A stretch of 64,000 bases of DNA from contig CALXUV010000036.1 in NCBI GenBank assembly GCA_944391815.1, positions 52,642 to 116,641 on the forward strand, in the 5' to 3' direction. Shown here in pieces: positions 36,171 through 45,114 of the stretch. A program made the position numbers and the translations under genes. The notes beneath the pieces were generated by a model. The model was not told the origin of the DNA. It searched no databases and worked only from the letters and a program-made list of their open reading frames with translations. This stretch comes from an uncultured Clostridia bacterium. Its GTDB lineage: Bacteria > Bacillota > Clostridia > Oscillospirales > CAG-272. Every line of letters starts with the position of its first letter. The stretch's first letter is position 1.

Positions 36171-36602
36171 TCAGTGTCGTTCAACGGTAATCTTTCTTTC
36201 GGTTTCTCCGGTTTTTTCGATCGTTATCTTTACAGTGTTTTCGGGAAGCGCATAGGGGATTTTTTCACTCCACTCGACAGCTTTGACAGCTTCCGGATTT
36301 TCCGCAAAATCGTAAAATCCGGTAGAGTAAAGATCGTCTTCGTCGCTTATCCTGTATGCATCGACATGATAAAGCACAGTTTTTCCGTTTTTTCTGTATT
36401 CGTTTATTATTGAATACGAGGGACTGCAAACCTCGGCGTCCGGACAGAGTTCTTTGCCCATCCCCCTTACAAAAGCGGTTTTGCCGGCTCCGAGATCTCC
36501 GTAAAACGCCACAAAAGCCCCCTTTTCCAGTCCTTTGGCAAACTTTCTTCCTTCTTCTTCTGTTTCCTTACAGGATCTGGTTACTATTTCGGTTACAGTC
36601 AT
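36171..36602 (-). CDS. tsaE: tRNA threonylcarbamoyladenosine biosynthesis ATPase TsaE
   Basis: P-loop ATPase of the t6A pathway. About 143 residues. Walker A GDLGAGKTAFVRG, the SPSYSIINEY block and VDAYRI are family landmarks. I choose the ATG at 36602; a GTG three codons upstream is possible, but AAGGCGG sits 8 nt before the ATG. Transcribed from the promoter at 36648-36676. Confidence 0.95.
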   Translation of the reverse strand: MTVTEIVTRSCKETEEEGRKFAKGLEKGAFVAFYGDLGAGKTAFVRGMGKELCPDAEVCSPSYSIINEYRKNGKTVLYHVDAYRISDEDDLYSTGFYDFAENPEAVKAVEWSEKIPYALPENTVKITIEKTGETERKITVERH

Positions 36603-36647
36603 GACCTCCACCGCCTTACTGAAAACTTTCTTTCTTCTTAATTTTAC

Positions 36648-36676
36648 ATTATATCATATTTTTCAGAAAATTCAAA
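36648..36676 (-). promoter_or_regulatory. Promoter of tsaE
   Basis: Minus strand TTTGAA (36671-36676), 17-bp spacer, TATAAT (36648-36653); leader about 40 nt. Confidence 0.65.
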
Positions 36677-36735
36677 GACTTTTTTTGAATTTTTTCGGAT
36701 TTTTATAATTTTTTGTAAAATCGCAAAAATTGCTA

Positions 36736-36764
36736 TTTACTTTTCGCATTTTAAGTGATATACT
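36736..36764 (+). promoter_or_regulatory. Promoter of tRNA-Arg
   Basis: TTTACT (36736-36741), 17-bp spacer, TATACT (36759-36764), ending 15 nt before the tRNA. Confidence 0.65.
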
Positions 36765-36779
36765 GTATAAGAAATTTAC

Positions 36780-36856
36780 CTGCCCGTAGCTCAGCTGGAT
36801 AGAGCACAAGCCTCCGACGCTTGGTGTCAGCGGTTCAAATCCGCTCGGGCAGGCCA
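36780..36856 (+). tRNA. tRNA-Arg (anticodon CCG)
   Basis: A 77-nt cloverleaf: acceptor CTGCCCG/CGGGCAG, D-stem GCTC/GAGC, anticodon stem CAAGC/GCTTG with loop CTCCGAC, T-stem AGCGG/CCGCT with TTCAAAT, discriminator G and encoded CCA. It reads CGG codons. It lies divergently from tsaE. Confidence 0.96.
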
Positions 36857-36940
36857 TTTTTTTATTTACTTGTCCGCATTATTTCAGAATGCAATAAAAG
36901 AAATGCGACATTAGCAAGTAAGAACTATAAAAAAATATCA

Positions 36941-37023
36941 AAAAACCAGTCTTATTTTGAAGTGACACCAAAAGTTCAAACACTTCCGGGAGTGCATTTC
37001 ATCAAAGAAAAGGACTGGTTTTT
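36941..37023. terminator. Long bidirectional hairpin between tRNA-Arg and metY
   Basis: A 13-bp stem (AAAAACCAGTCTT with AAGGACTGGTTTTT, one G-U pair) encloses about 57 nt containing an inner GAAGTG/CACTTC stem. T-runs follow on both strands, so it can end tRNA-Arg and, on the minus strand, the gltX-glnS-metY operon. A second weaker stem (ACTTG...CAAGT around CGCATT/AATGCG) lies at 36867-36918. Confidence 0.6.
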
Positions 37024-37119
37024 AATATTTTCACGGGACTTTTTTTCGGAAATACATTTTGAAGAAAGCCCGATTTTTTGTCAAATCTGACGGTTTTTCA
37101 ATGCAGAAGGCTGCAAGCG

Positions 37120-38391
37120 TCAGACATTTGCAAGCGCCTGTTTTATGTCCTCGATAATGTCCTCTTTATCCTCAATTCCGACCGAAAATCTGATAAGGTC
37201 GGGACCTACGCCGCAGTTTACAAGCTGCTCATCCGTCAGCTGTCTGTGCGTAGTTGAGGCAGGATGAAGAACGCAGGTTCTTGCGTCTGCTACATGTGTG
37301 ACAACCGCCGCAAGTTTAAGAGAATCCATAAACTTCGTTGCCGCAGCTCTTCCGCCTTTTATGCCAAAGCATATTACGCCGCAGGTTCCGTCCGGCATAT
37401 ATTTCTTTGCCAGATCATAATATTTGCTCGACGGAAGCGACGGATAATTTATCCAGGTTATCTTTTCGTTGCTTTCAAGGAATTTTGCTACTGCAAGGGC
37501 GTTTTCGCAGTGACGGGGTACCCTCAGATGGAGAGTTTCAAGTCCGAGATTGAGCAGAAACGCATTCTGCGGAGACTGCATCGATCCGAGATCTCTCATC
37601 AGCTGTACGACGCACTTTGTTATGTATGCGCTTTTTCCGAAACTTTCTGTATATGTTATACCGTGATATGAATCGTCCGGCGTTGTAAGTCCGGGGAATC
37701 TTTCGGCGTTTGCCTTCCAGTCGAAGTTTCCGCTGTCTACAACAACTCCGCCGAGTGCGCAGGCGTGTCCGTCCATGTATTTGGTTGTTGAATGCACAAC
37801 TATGTCCGCTCCGAACTCAAAGGGTCTGAGATTTACCGGCGTCGGGAAGGTGTTATCCACTATCAGCGGTACTCCGTGCGAGTGAGCTATACGGGAGAAT
37901 TTTTCAATATCCAGCACAATAAGCGAGGGATTTGAAAGAGTTTCCGCAAACACCGCTTTGGTGTTGGGTCTGAAGCATTTTTCTATTTCACTTTCATCTG
38001 CATCCGGATGTACGAACGTAAACTCTATTCCGAGCTTCTTCATTGTCACTGAAAAGAGGTTGAATGTGCCGCCGTAAATAGCTGACGCTGCCACGACATG
38101 ATCGCCCGCCTCGCATATATTGAACACCGAGTAAAAGCTTGCTGCCTGTCCTGAGGAGGTCAGCATCGCCCCGACTCCTCCCTCAAGCTCGGCAATTTTC
38201 GCCGCTACGCTGTCGCAGGTCGGATTCTGGAGTCTGGTATAGAAATATCCGCTCTCCTTTAAGTCGAAAAGATTTCCCATCTGTTCCGACGACTCGTATT
38301 TAAAGGTCGTGCTCTGTATTATAGGCAGGACTCTCGGTTCTCCGTTCTTCGGCGTGTATCCCGCCTGTACGCATTTAGTTGAGAATTTCAT
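37120..38391 (-). CDS. metY: O-acetylhomoserine sulfhydrylase (Cys/Met PLP enzyme)
   Basis: PLP-dependent enzyme making homocysteine (or cysteine) from O-acetylhomoserine and sulfide. 423 residues, the length typical of MetY. Seen: SGYFYTRLQNPTCD, GxxAMLTSSGQAAS, VDNTFPTP and the PLP-lysine motif VHSTTKYMDGHA (K about 204). Fold-type I Cys/Met family is certain; sulfhydrylase rather than gamma-lyase is inferred from the length and the C-terminal HPASTTHRQLTDEQL segment. It is 18 nt downstream of glnS, an unexpected operon partner. Confidence 0.92.
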   Translation of the reverse strand: MKFSTKCVQAGYTPKNGEPRVLPIIQSTTFKYESSEQMGNLFDLKESGYFYTRLQNPTCDSVAAKIAELEGGVGAMLTSSGQAASFYSVFNICEAGDHVVAASAIYGGTFNLFSVTMKKLGIEFTFVHPDADESEIEKCFRPNTKAVFAETLSNPSLIVLDIEKFSRIAHSHGVPLIVDNTFPTPVNLRPFEFGADIVVHSTTKYMDGHACALGGVVVDSGNFDWKANAERFPGLTTPDDSYHGITYTESFGKSAYITKCVVQLMRDLGSMQSPQNAFLLNLGLETLHLRVPRHCENALAVAKFLESNEKITWINYPSLPSSKYYDLAKKYMPDGTCGVICFGIKGGRAAATKFMDSLKLAAVVTHVADARTCVLHPASTTHRQLTDEQLVNCGVGPDLIRFSVGIEDKEDIIEDIKQALANV

Positions 38392-38409
38392 ATTCTTGTT
38401 CCTTTCATT

Positions 38410-40065
38410 TCAGTGTTTGAGTCCCGAACCGTCACGCAGTGTGACAATCCGGTTGAATGTTTTATCATATTTACTGTCTTTGCAGAAATATCCCGTTCTT
38501 ACAAACTGGAACCTTTCTCCCACTTTCGCATCTGCCGCACATTTTTCGATCAGGCAGTCGTTAAGTGTAACTACAGATTCGGGGTTAAGGTAGTCATCGT
38601 ACGTCTTTCCCTCGGGTATATCAGCTGTATTTTCAATGGTGAACAATTTATCGTAAAGCTTTACGGTGCATTTTTCCGCATCATCGGGACTGAGCCAATG
38701 TATCGTACCCTTGACCTTTCTTCCGTCTGCCGGATTACCGTTACCGGTTTCAAGGTCTGCCGTACAGCGAAGCTCGGTTACATTTCCGCTTTCATCCTTT
38801 ATTATTTCATCGCAGCGGACGATATATGCGCTCATCAGTCTTACCTCGCCGCCCGGCTTGAGTCTGAAAAATTTAGGCACGGGATTTTCCATAAAATCGT
38901 CACGGTCCACAAATATCTCACGCGAAAAGGTAACCTTTCTCGTTCCGGCTTCCGGATCGGAAGGATTGTTTGTCATCTCAAAATATTCTTTTTTGCCTTC
39001 GGGATAGTTGGTTACAGTCACTTTGAGAGGGTTAAGTATAGCTGTTCTTCTCGGAGCGGTCAGGTTAAGCTCGTCGCGAAGACAAGCCTCAAGCTGTTCT
39101 ACCGCCACAAGGCTGTTGGCCTTTGATACTCCGGTACGTCTGATAAACTCGAATATCGACTCCGGAGTATATCCCTTTCTCCTGAGTCCGCATATAGTGG
39201 GCATTCTCGGGTCGTCCCAGCCGTCGACAAGTCCGGTCTCGACCAGTTTCCGGAGATATCTTTTGCTCATTACAGTATAGCTGACGTTAAGTCTTGCAAA
39301 CTCTCTCTGCACCGGTTTCTTTTCAAAGCCTATGTTATTTATAACCCAGTCGTACAGTACCCGGTGATTTTCAAATTCAAGTGAACAGAGCGAATAAGTT
39401 ATCCCCTCAATAGCATCCTGAATCGGATGGGCATAATCGTAAAGCGGGTAAATACACCACTTGTCTCCCTGTCTGTGGTGAGACGCATGAAGTATACGGT
39501 ATATTGCCGGATCCCGCATATTCATGTTGGGGGAGCTCATATCGATCTTTGCACGCAAAGTTTTGGCTCCGTCCGGAAATTCTCCGTTTTTCATTCTTTC
39601 GAAAAGGTCAAGGTTTTCCTCAACGCTTCTGTTTCTGTAAGGGCTTTCTTTTCCCGGCTCGGTAAGAGTACCTCTGTACTCCTTCATTTCCTCGGCACTG
39701 AGGTCGCAGACATACGCCTTGCCGTCCTTTATCAGCTTTACCGCATACTCGTAGCACTTGTCAAAATAGTCCGAACCGTAATACACTCCGCCGTTCGGAT
39801 TTGCGCCCAGCCACATCAGATCCTCGTATATCGAATCGACATATTCGGTGTCCTCTTTTGCAGGGTTGGTGTCGTCATAACGGAGATTAAAAAGTCCGTT
39901 ATACTTTTTTGCCGTCGTAAAGTTGATCCATATTGCTTTTGCCGAGCCTATATGCAGGTAACCGTTCGGCTCCGGGGGAAATCTCGTGTGTACCCCTTTA
40001 TTAAGTCCGGCTTCTATCTCGCTGTCAATGAAATCATGTATGAAATTGGAACTTATCTCTTCCAT
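38410..40065 (-). CDS. glnS: Glutamine--tRNA ligase
   Basis: Class I synthetase attaching Gln directly to tRNA-Gln. 551 residues, normal for GlnRS. Seen: TRFPPEPNGYLHIGSAKA (HIGH motif), RYDDTNPAKEDTEYVDSI, KMSKS as VMSKRYLRKL and the two C-terminal beta-barrels of the anticodon-binding domain. The Pro-Pro-Glu-Pro-Asn start motif distinguishes GlnRS from GluRS (SPTG). ATG 40065 has SD GGAGG. It follows gltX by about 96 nt. Many Clostridia lack GlnRS and use GatCAB, so the pair is worth noting. Confidence 0.96.
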   Translation of the reverse strand: MEEISSNFIHDFIDSEIEAGLNKGVHTRFPPEPNGYLHIGSAKAIWINFTTAKKYNGLFNLRYDDTNPAKEDTEYVDSIYEDLMWLGANPNGGVYYGSDYFDKCYEYAVKLIKDGKAYVCDLSAEEMKEYRGTLTEPGKESPYRNRSVEENLDLFERMKNGEFPDGAKTLRAKIDMSSPNMNMRDPAIYRILHASHHRQGDKWCIYPLYDYAHPIQDAIEGITYSLCSLEFENHRVLYDWVINNIGFEKKPVQREFARLNVSYTVMSKRYLRKLVETGLVDGWDDPRMPTICGLRRKGYTPESIFEFIRRTGVSKANSLVAVEQLEACLRDELNLTAPRRTAILNPLKVTVTNYPEGKKEYFEMTNNPSDPEAGTRKVTFSREIFVDRDDFMENPVPKFFRLKPGGEVRLMSAYIVRCDEIIKDESGNVTELRCTADLETGNGNPADGRKVKGTIHWLSPDDAEKCTVKLYDKLFTIENTADIPEGKTYDDYLNPESVVTLNDCLIEKCAADAKVGERFQFVRTGYFCKDSKYDKTFNRIVTLRDGSGLKH

Positions 40066-40161
40066 TTTTATTCCTCCGCTTGTTTACATCCCGGTTGATC
40101 AGTCGCGATTTGCGAAAGCTCAGCCGCTCCCTTTGTTGTGTCTTATCTCTTACTATTCAGG

Positions 40162-41868
40162 TCAGATTTTTTCAGCGTACGCCATCAGCCTTGCCTTTAC
40201 CCTTTCTTTGCCGAGCACCCGCATTACCTCGTACATATCCGGGCTGCTTGACCTTCCGGTTACCGCAAGACGTATAATTCCTGACACGTCCGCTACGTTT
40301 CCTTTATACTTTTCCGGATCGGCTTTATAAGCTTTCATATCGGATGTATAACCGAGTTTTTCGCCGATCTCCTTTATCTTTTCAAACCATGTCTGCTGAT
40401 CGTCACCTGATTCGTACAGCTCCGAAAATTCCGTAAGTATGCGCTTTGCATCCTGCAAGTCGGTGTTTTCGGGAAGCATCTCGGTAACTTCAAAAAGACA
40501 GTCATAGAAAAATCCCATGTAAGCTTTGCACTCGCTCCACACACCGAAATCCTTTCTCGGCTTCTTTCCGCCTCTGCCTATCGACAGCGCTCTTACGGTG
40601 TAGTCCGGATCTTCTTTAAGGACCGAAGCGAAGTCCGGATCATATTCCTCCGCCCATCCGGTCAGCCCGTTGAAGATCTCCTCGGCGGTGTAACGTGAAA
40701 GCACATTTTTTGAAACGTCGTCAAGCTTTGCAAAATCGAAGAGGCATCCCGAACTGCTCATCTTACTTATGGAAAACGGAAAATCAGTATACTTTTTCTC
40801 AGGATTTGCTCTGTGCCACTCCTCATAATTGGAGTTAAGAAGAGTCATTACATACTCGCTGACGCATTCCGGCGCATAACCCATTTTTTTGTAGTCGTTC
40901 ATATTTGCGCCCTTGTCTCTTTTGGACAGCTTTTTCTTGGCTCCGTCCTCAAGCTTCATAATCTGGGCGATATGCATATACTTCGGAGCTTTGAAACCGA
41001 GGTATCTGAAAAGCTGAAGGTGCTTGGGAAGTGACGGAAGCCACTCCTCGCCCCTTATGACGTGGGTTGTTCCCATAAGTCTGTCGTCGACTGCATGTGC
41101 AAAATGGTAGGTCGGGATTCCGTCGCTTTTCAGTAGCACGAAGTCCTCGTCGTTTTCCGGAACCGTAAGCTTTCCCTTGACAAGATCGGTAAAGGGATGC
41201 TTTTCGCTTGCATTACCGTCGCTTTTAATGCGCAGTACGAATTTTTCACCCTTTTCCAGACTTTGCTTTACGTCTTCGAGAGTAAACTGCCGTTGTTTGA
41301 GCATCATTTCTCTCTGGACTTCGGGATCGATATGTCTGTCTTTTTCCTTGACTACTGTTTTCATATCCTGTTTGCTGAGCTCTTCAAGCTCCTCATCGGT
41401 ACTGAAACACGGATACGCCTTTCCCTCTGCCACAAGCTTTTTTGCAAAAACATGATAAATGTCCCTGCGCTTGCTCTGGTAGTAAGGTCCGTAATCGCCT
41501 TTTTCTCCGTCCGCAGTTGCACCCTCATCAAACTTTATGCCGTAGTATTCAAGTGTTTCGATCAGACTTGCGGCGGCGCCCTCTACTTCACGCTTTGCGT
41601 CGGTGTCCTCTATTCTGAGAATAAATACGCCTCCGCTCTGATGTGCAAGTCTTTCACCTACCGTCGACGGAAAAAGTCCGCCGAAATGCAGAAATCCTGT
41701 CGGACTGGGGGCAAATCTTGTTACCTTTGCGCCCTCCGGCAGCTTTCTGTCGGGGTAACGTCTGAACATGTCATCCGGCGTTTCCTTTACCTCCGGGAAA
41801 AGAAGGTCGGCAAGCTGACCGCACTGTCCTGCGTCTTCGAAATCAAAATATTTTTTTAAGCTGTCCAT
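40162..41868 (-). CDS. gltX: Glutamate--tRNA ligase
   Basis: Class I synthetase for tRNA-Glu. 568 residues from the ATG at 41868; the earlier ATG at 41874 is only one base after the GGAGG and is unlikely to be used. The catalytic start TRFAPSPTGFLHFGGL (HIGH as HFGG) follows an extra N-terminal segment of about 48 residues. KMSKS is KKLSKRDKGAN. The protein is longer than the common 470-500-residue GluRS and belongs to an extended clostridial form. With glnS next to it, it probably discriminates tRNA-Glu from tRNA-Gln. Confidence 0.94.
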   Translation of the reverse strand: MDSLKKYFDFEDAGQCGQLADLLFPEVKETPDDMFRRYPDRKLPEGAKVTRFAPSPTGFLHFGGLFPSTVGERLAHQSGGVFILRIEDTDAKREVEGAAASLIETLEYYGIKFDEGATADGEKGDYGPYYQSKRRDIYHVFAKKLVAEGKAYPCFSTDEELEELSKQDMKTVVKEKDRHIDPEVQREMMLKQRQFTLEDVKQSLEKGEKFVLRIKSDGNASEKHPFTDLVKGKLTVPENDEDFVLLKSDGIPTYHFAHAVDDRLMGTTHVIRGEEWLPSLPKHLQLFRYLGFKAPKYMHIAQIMKLEDGAKKKLSKRDKGANMNDYKKMGYAPECVSEYVMTLLNSNYEEWHRANPEKKYTDFPFSISKMSSSGCLFDFAKLDDVSKNVLSRYTAEEIFNGLTGWAEEYDPDFASVLKEDPDYTVRALSIGRGGKKPRKDFGVWSECKAYMGFFYDCLFEVTEMLPENTDLQDAKRILTEFSELYESGDDQQTWFEKIKEIGEKLGYTSDMKAYKADPEKYKGNVADVSGIIRLAVTGRSSSPDMYEVMRVLGKERVKARLMAYAEKI

Positions 41869-42182
41869 TCTCATTCCTCCGTACCGACCGCCGATTTCTT
41901 CTTGTTTCCTATTTAAGAATCAACTGCAAGGCAGTCTGTGCTTTTTTGTATCGGCCTGATGTTTCAGGCTTTGTCATTTTTATTCTGTATTTGCGGTTTC
42001 TCTTTCAGCTACACAGCTGATCAGATTATGGTGTCATCAAGTAATACCGCATGTCCGGCTTTTGTTATTATATTCTGACGAAAATAATTTGCAGATTTTC
42101 GCTTCGTCTGAAAATAACATTTAATGTCCTTCTCTCTTCTGTCATCTTGACTTATGAGAAAAACGTATGACACGCTTACGGT
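41869..42182. other. Intergenic stretch upstream of gltX
   Basis: No T-box signature (AGGGTGGxACCGCG) is found on the gltX strand. A weak stem TTCTGACGA/TCGTCTGAA surrounds about 42070-42110. Nothing else is recognised. Confidence 0.5.
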
Positions 42183-42839
42183 TTAACACTCAGCCGTAAG
42201 TGCTGTGCTGATTTCTTCCGCACTTCCGAAAATATAACTTGCTCCGCTTGCGCGAAGCTGTTCTTCATAACCGAAACCGTAAGTCACTCCTGCCGCCTTT
42301 ATACCGTTTTCGACAGCGCCGTTTATATCAAAAACCGTGTCCCCGATCATCAGCGTTGTATCTTTTCCGCACTTTTCCTTCTCGATTATTTTGGCTATTA
42401 TATCCTTTTTTTCAACAAATTTTCCATCCATACTGCTGCCGCAGATATAGTCAAAGTACTGCTTTATTCCGAAATGCTCCGCTATTCTGACCGCAAACAC
42501 CTCCGGTTTTGACGTAGCCATGTATATTTTAATTCCGGAGTTACGCAAAGCCTCGAGCATTTCCTTTATGCCGGGGTAAAGAATATTTTCGTATATACCT
42601 TTTTCCGCATAGTACTCACGGTAGTGATCCACCGCCTGACGTGCCTGCTGTGCATCAAGCCCGAAATACTTCATATAGGAATCGGCAAGAGGCGGACCGA
42701 TAAAAGGTCTTAACTCCTCCCTTGACGGCACTTTCTTATCCGGATAGTACCGCATTGAGTGTATTATGGAATTTGTTATTCCGCAGTACGGATCTGTAAG
42801 CGTTCCGTCAAGATCAAACATTACGTTTCTGAAAAGCAT
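42183..42839 (-). CDS. HAD-family phosphatase, phosphoglycolate-phosphatase-like
   Basis: HAD hydrolase of 218 residues with a four-helix cap. Motif I FDLDGTLTD (nucleophile D9), motif II ATSKP, motif III/IV lysine and GDTVFDINGAVENG. I choose the ATG at 42839, preceded by GAAAGG at 8 nt; the open frame upstream has no family similarity. Closest in pattern to PpaX/Gph-type phosphatases; substrate unknown. The AEC carrier gene lies about 100 nt upstream on the same strand. Confidence 0.9.
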   Translation of the reverse strand: MLFRNVMFDLDGTLTDPYCGITNSIIHSMRYYPDKKVPSREELRPFIGPPLADSYMKYFGLDAQQARQAVDHYREYYAEKGIYENILYPGIKEMLEALRNSGIKIYMATSKPEVFAVRIAEHFGIKQYFDYICGSSMDGKFVEKKDIIAKIIEKEKCGKDTTLMIGDTVFDINGAVENGIKAAGVTYGFGYEEQLRASGASYIFGSAEEISTALTAEC

Positions 42840-42941
42840 TGGTTTTTCCTTTCGGGAGTTTTTTGACAATTTGTCAGATAAGGATGTTATCATAAAAATC
42901 CGACAGTAATCCCACACGGGACACTTCTTTTTCTCTTTCAA

Positions 42942-43886
42942 TCACAGCAGGTCAAGAAGAAGCGCCATCACCGGCATTGTCGCAAGCGAAAGCACAGTAC
43001 TTACCGAAACAAATTTTGAAGCACAGGCGGTATCGCTTCCGAATTTTTCGGCATACATACTTGTTATTGACGCAACGGGCGCCGAAGCGCAGATAAGTAC
43101 CACGGTAAACGCCGTCGGATCGTAAAATCCGATGATCTTGCAAAGGTAAAGCATTCCGAACGCCAGAGCCGGAAGAGCAAGAAGCCTCAGAACCAGAGCC
43201 GGATACAGATACCTGTCGGAAAAAATTCCTTTGACCTTGACATCGGCAAGACGCATTCCTATTATCATCATCGACATCGGCGCAACGGTATTTTTCAGCA
43301 TTTCAAGCGCCTCGTAAATAAAATCTCCCGCAAAAGCCGGCAGAATGCTGTAAAAATCGGTAACGAATATAAGAACACCTATTGCCGTCGGCACAGTCGC
43401 CGCATTGACAAACATTTTTCTCGGCGAAATATACGATCTGTCTTCGGCATACATCATAGCTCCTACCGACCAGCAGAAAAAGTTAAAGGCAACAATGTAA
43501 ACGGAAGCATATATCGCTGCTTCCTCGCCCAGAACCATCGATATAAGCGGTATGCCCATGTAACCGGCATTTGCGAAAACTATTCCGAAACGGTAAATTT
43601 TTCTCTTTTCCTTCTCTGCCTTTCTGAAAAACAGCGGACATACAAGCAAAAACACGATATGTACGGCAAAGCTGAGTACAAGAACAATTCCGGCGGTTTT
43701 CAGCACTTCCATATCCCTCGGTCTGAAAAAACCGATTATTATCATTGCCGGCTGGGTTATGTAAAGTATGGTATTTGAAAAGCCAAGCGGCAATCTGTCA
43801 TCCGCAAATTTCAGTTTACGCATTACAAATCCGGGTATGATCATCAGAAACAGAAGCAGTACCGCCCGAAACAAACTACCGAACAT
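42942..43886 (-). CDS. AEC-family (auxin efflux carrier-like) transporter
   Basis: Membrane protein of 314 residues with about ten transmembrane segments in two repeats. The crossover motifs FANAGYMGIPL (first half) and CASAPVASITSMYAEKFG (second half) identify the AEC family, which moves organic anions such as malate or malonate. Substrate is not readable. SD GAGAGG precedes ATG 43886. Spacing of 87 nt from the upstream membrane-protein gene suggests co-transcription. Confidence 0.92.
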   Translation of the reverse strand: MFGSLFRAVLLLFLMIIPGFVMRKLKFADDRLPLGFSNTILYITQPAMIIIGFFRPRDMEVLKTAGIVLVLSFAVHIVFLLVCPLFFRKAEKEKRKIYRFGIVFANAGYMGIPLISMVLGEEAAIYASVYIVAFNFFCWSVGAMMYAEDRSYISPRKMFVNAATVPTAIGVLIFVTDFYSILPAFAGDFIYEALEMLKNTVAPMSMMIIGMRLADVKVKGIFSDRYLYPALVLRLLALPALAFGMLYLCKIIGFYDPTAFTVVLICASAPVASITSMYAEKFGSDTACASKFVSVSTVLSLATMPVMALLLDLL

Positions 43887-43973
43887 AATTTACCTCTCCG
43901 AGATACACAAAAATAAACAGCCATAGGAAAAAGATTTATACAACGTCTTTTCTCCCTGTTAAGACCTGAAAAT

Positions 43974-44831
43974 TCAGTCCTCGCTGTAAAAGAAAAGTCT
44001 TGCGGCAAAATAAAGCGACAAAACAAGACCGGAAAATACCATAACCGTGTCACGTATGTCTATCGGTCCGGATGTCATCAGCATTACCAGCCTTCCGATT
44101 CCAAGTCCCAGACCGCAGACTGTTGCGGCAGAAGCTGTGGCAAGTCTTACTCGGATTCCGTTTCCGTACAGACGGAAATGTATTTCATACACGGTTGCGA
44201 GAAGAAACAGTATAAGCATAATCCTTTCGGTTATAAAATACTCTGACGACAGCGGAAATTCCTGACTGAAATAGCTGAAAACCGAGCTGAATACAAACCA
44301 GGATATTCCCGCCGTTCCCATCACGAGATGCAGACGGCTTCCCTGTTTTTTACAGGTATCGGTGAATTCGGGTATGAAGTACAGCGCCAGCAGAAATACC
44401 GTTGCTTTCATTATGACCGAAAAAAACATCGAAATTCCGGATTTATGTGCTGTTGTCAGAGTGACAACTATATCGACCATTCCCTGGAGCGCAAGAACAA
44501 GAGCGGTTAAATACCTTATCACCTTTACCGCAAGGCAATCGACTTTGTAATAATCTCCGCACCTGTAACTTTCCGGAAAATCGCCCTCAGCCGCCGTTTC
44601 CTTCGGGACTATTGCAAAGCACAGCAGTATAACCGCAAGCGGAAACACGACCGCACTTAAAAGCATAAGAGTGCCGAACACGCTTCCGTTTTTGAAAAGA
44701 GCGGTCTCCTTCTCAAAATAAAGCGACAGCCCGACCGAAGAAATCACTGCAGTTATGAGGGCAAAAACTCCTGCGGTTAACCTAACCGCCCTCTTTCGCA
44801 GATAATATTTTTCAAGACCTTTTTCTTTCAT
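43974..44831 (-). CDS. Polytopic membrane protein of unknown function
   Basis: A 285-residue protein with about seven to eight hydrophobic helices. I start at the ATG 44831 (MKEKGLEKYYLRKR), with SD AAAGGTG 8 nt upstream; the frame continues 34 codons further without support. A basic N-terminus precedes the first helix, and the last helix ends in FFYSED. I recognise no family. It has its own promoter at 44905-44933 and heads a possible unit with the AEC carrier and the HAD phosphatase. Confidence 0.8.
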   Translation of the reverse strand: MKEKGLEKYYLRKRAVRLTAGVFALITAVISSVGLSLYFEKETALFKNGSVFGTLMLLSAVVFPLAVILLCFAIVPKETAAEGDFPESYRCGDYYKVDCLAVKVIRYLTALVLALQGMVDIVVTLTTAHKSGISMFFSVIMKATVFLLALYFIPEFTDTCKKQGSRLHLVMGTAGISWFVFSSVFSYFSQEFPLSSEYFITERIMLILFLLATVYEIHFRLYGNGIRVRLATASAATVCGLGLGIGRLVMLMTSGPIDIRDTVMVFSGLVLSLYFAARLFFYSED

Positions 44832-44904
44832 ACAAAGGACACCTTTCCTGTTTTCGGGACCGGAATTCTGCTGCCGCAAACATTCCGGGAAATCTATTCG
44901 TTTT

Positions 44905-44933
44905 ATTATATACCATTTCCCGTTTTTTTTCAA
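44905..44933 (-). promoter_or_regulatory. Promoter of the membrane-protein/AEC/HAD unit
   Basis: Minus strand TTGAAA (44928-44933), 17-bp spacer, TATAAT (44905-44910); leader about 65 nt. Confidence 0.75.
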
Positions 44934-45047
44934 GAGTTTTCCGGAATTTCAGGAAAAATTATTGCAAACATTTCTTTAAAAAACACTTTGCAAAGCGAAA
45001 AGCGCATATTAAAGCTCACACAAGGCAGTTTCCGGAAAGTTTTTCTG

Positions 45048-45076
45048 TTGACATTTCAGATTTCGTGTAGTATAAT
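45048..45076 (+). promoter_or_regulatory. Perfect-consensus promoter of the hydratase unit
   Basis: TTGACA (45048-45053), 17-bp spacer, TATAAT (45071-45076). The leader is only about 33 nt. Confidence 0.9.
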
Positions 45077-45114
45077 ATTTTCGTAATATTATCCGGTAGG
45101 AAAGGAACTTCAAA

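Noticed and set aside
41869-42182. T-box leader for gltX
   Set aside because: The conserved T-box antiterminator sequence was not found on the minus strand.
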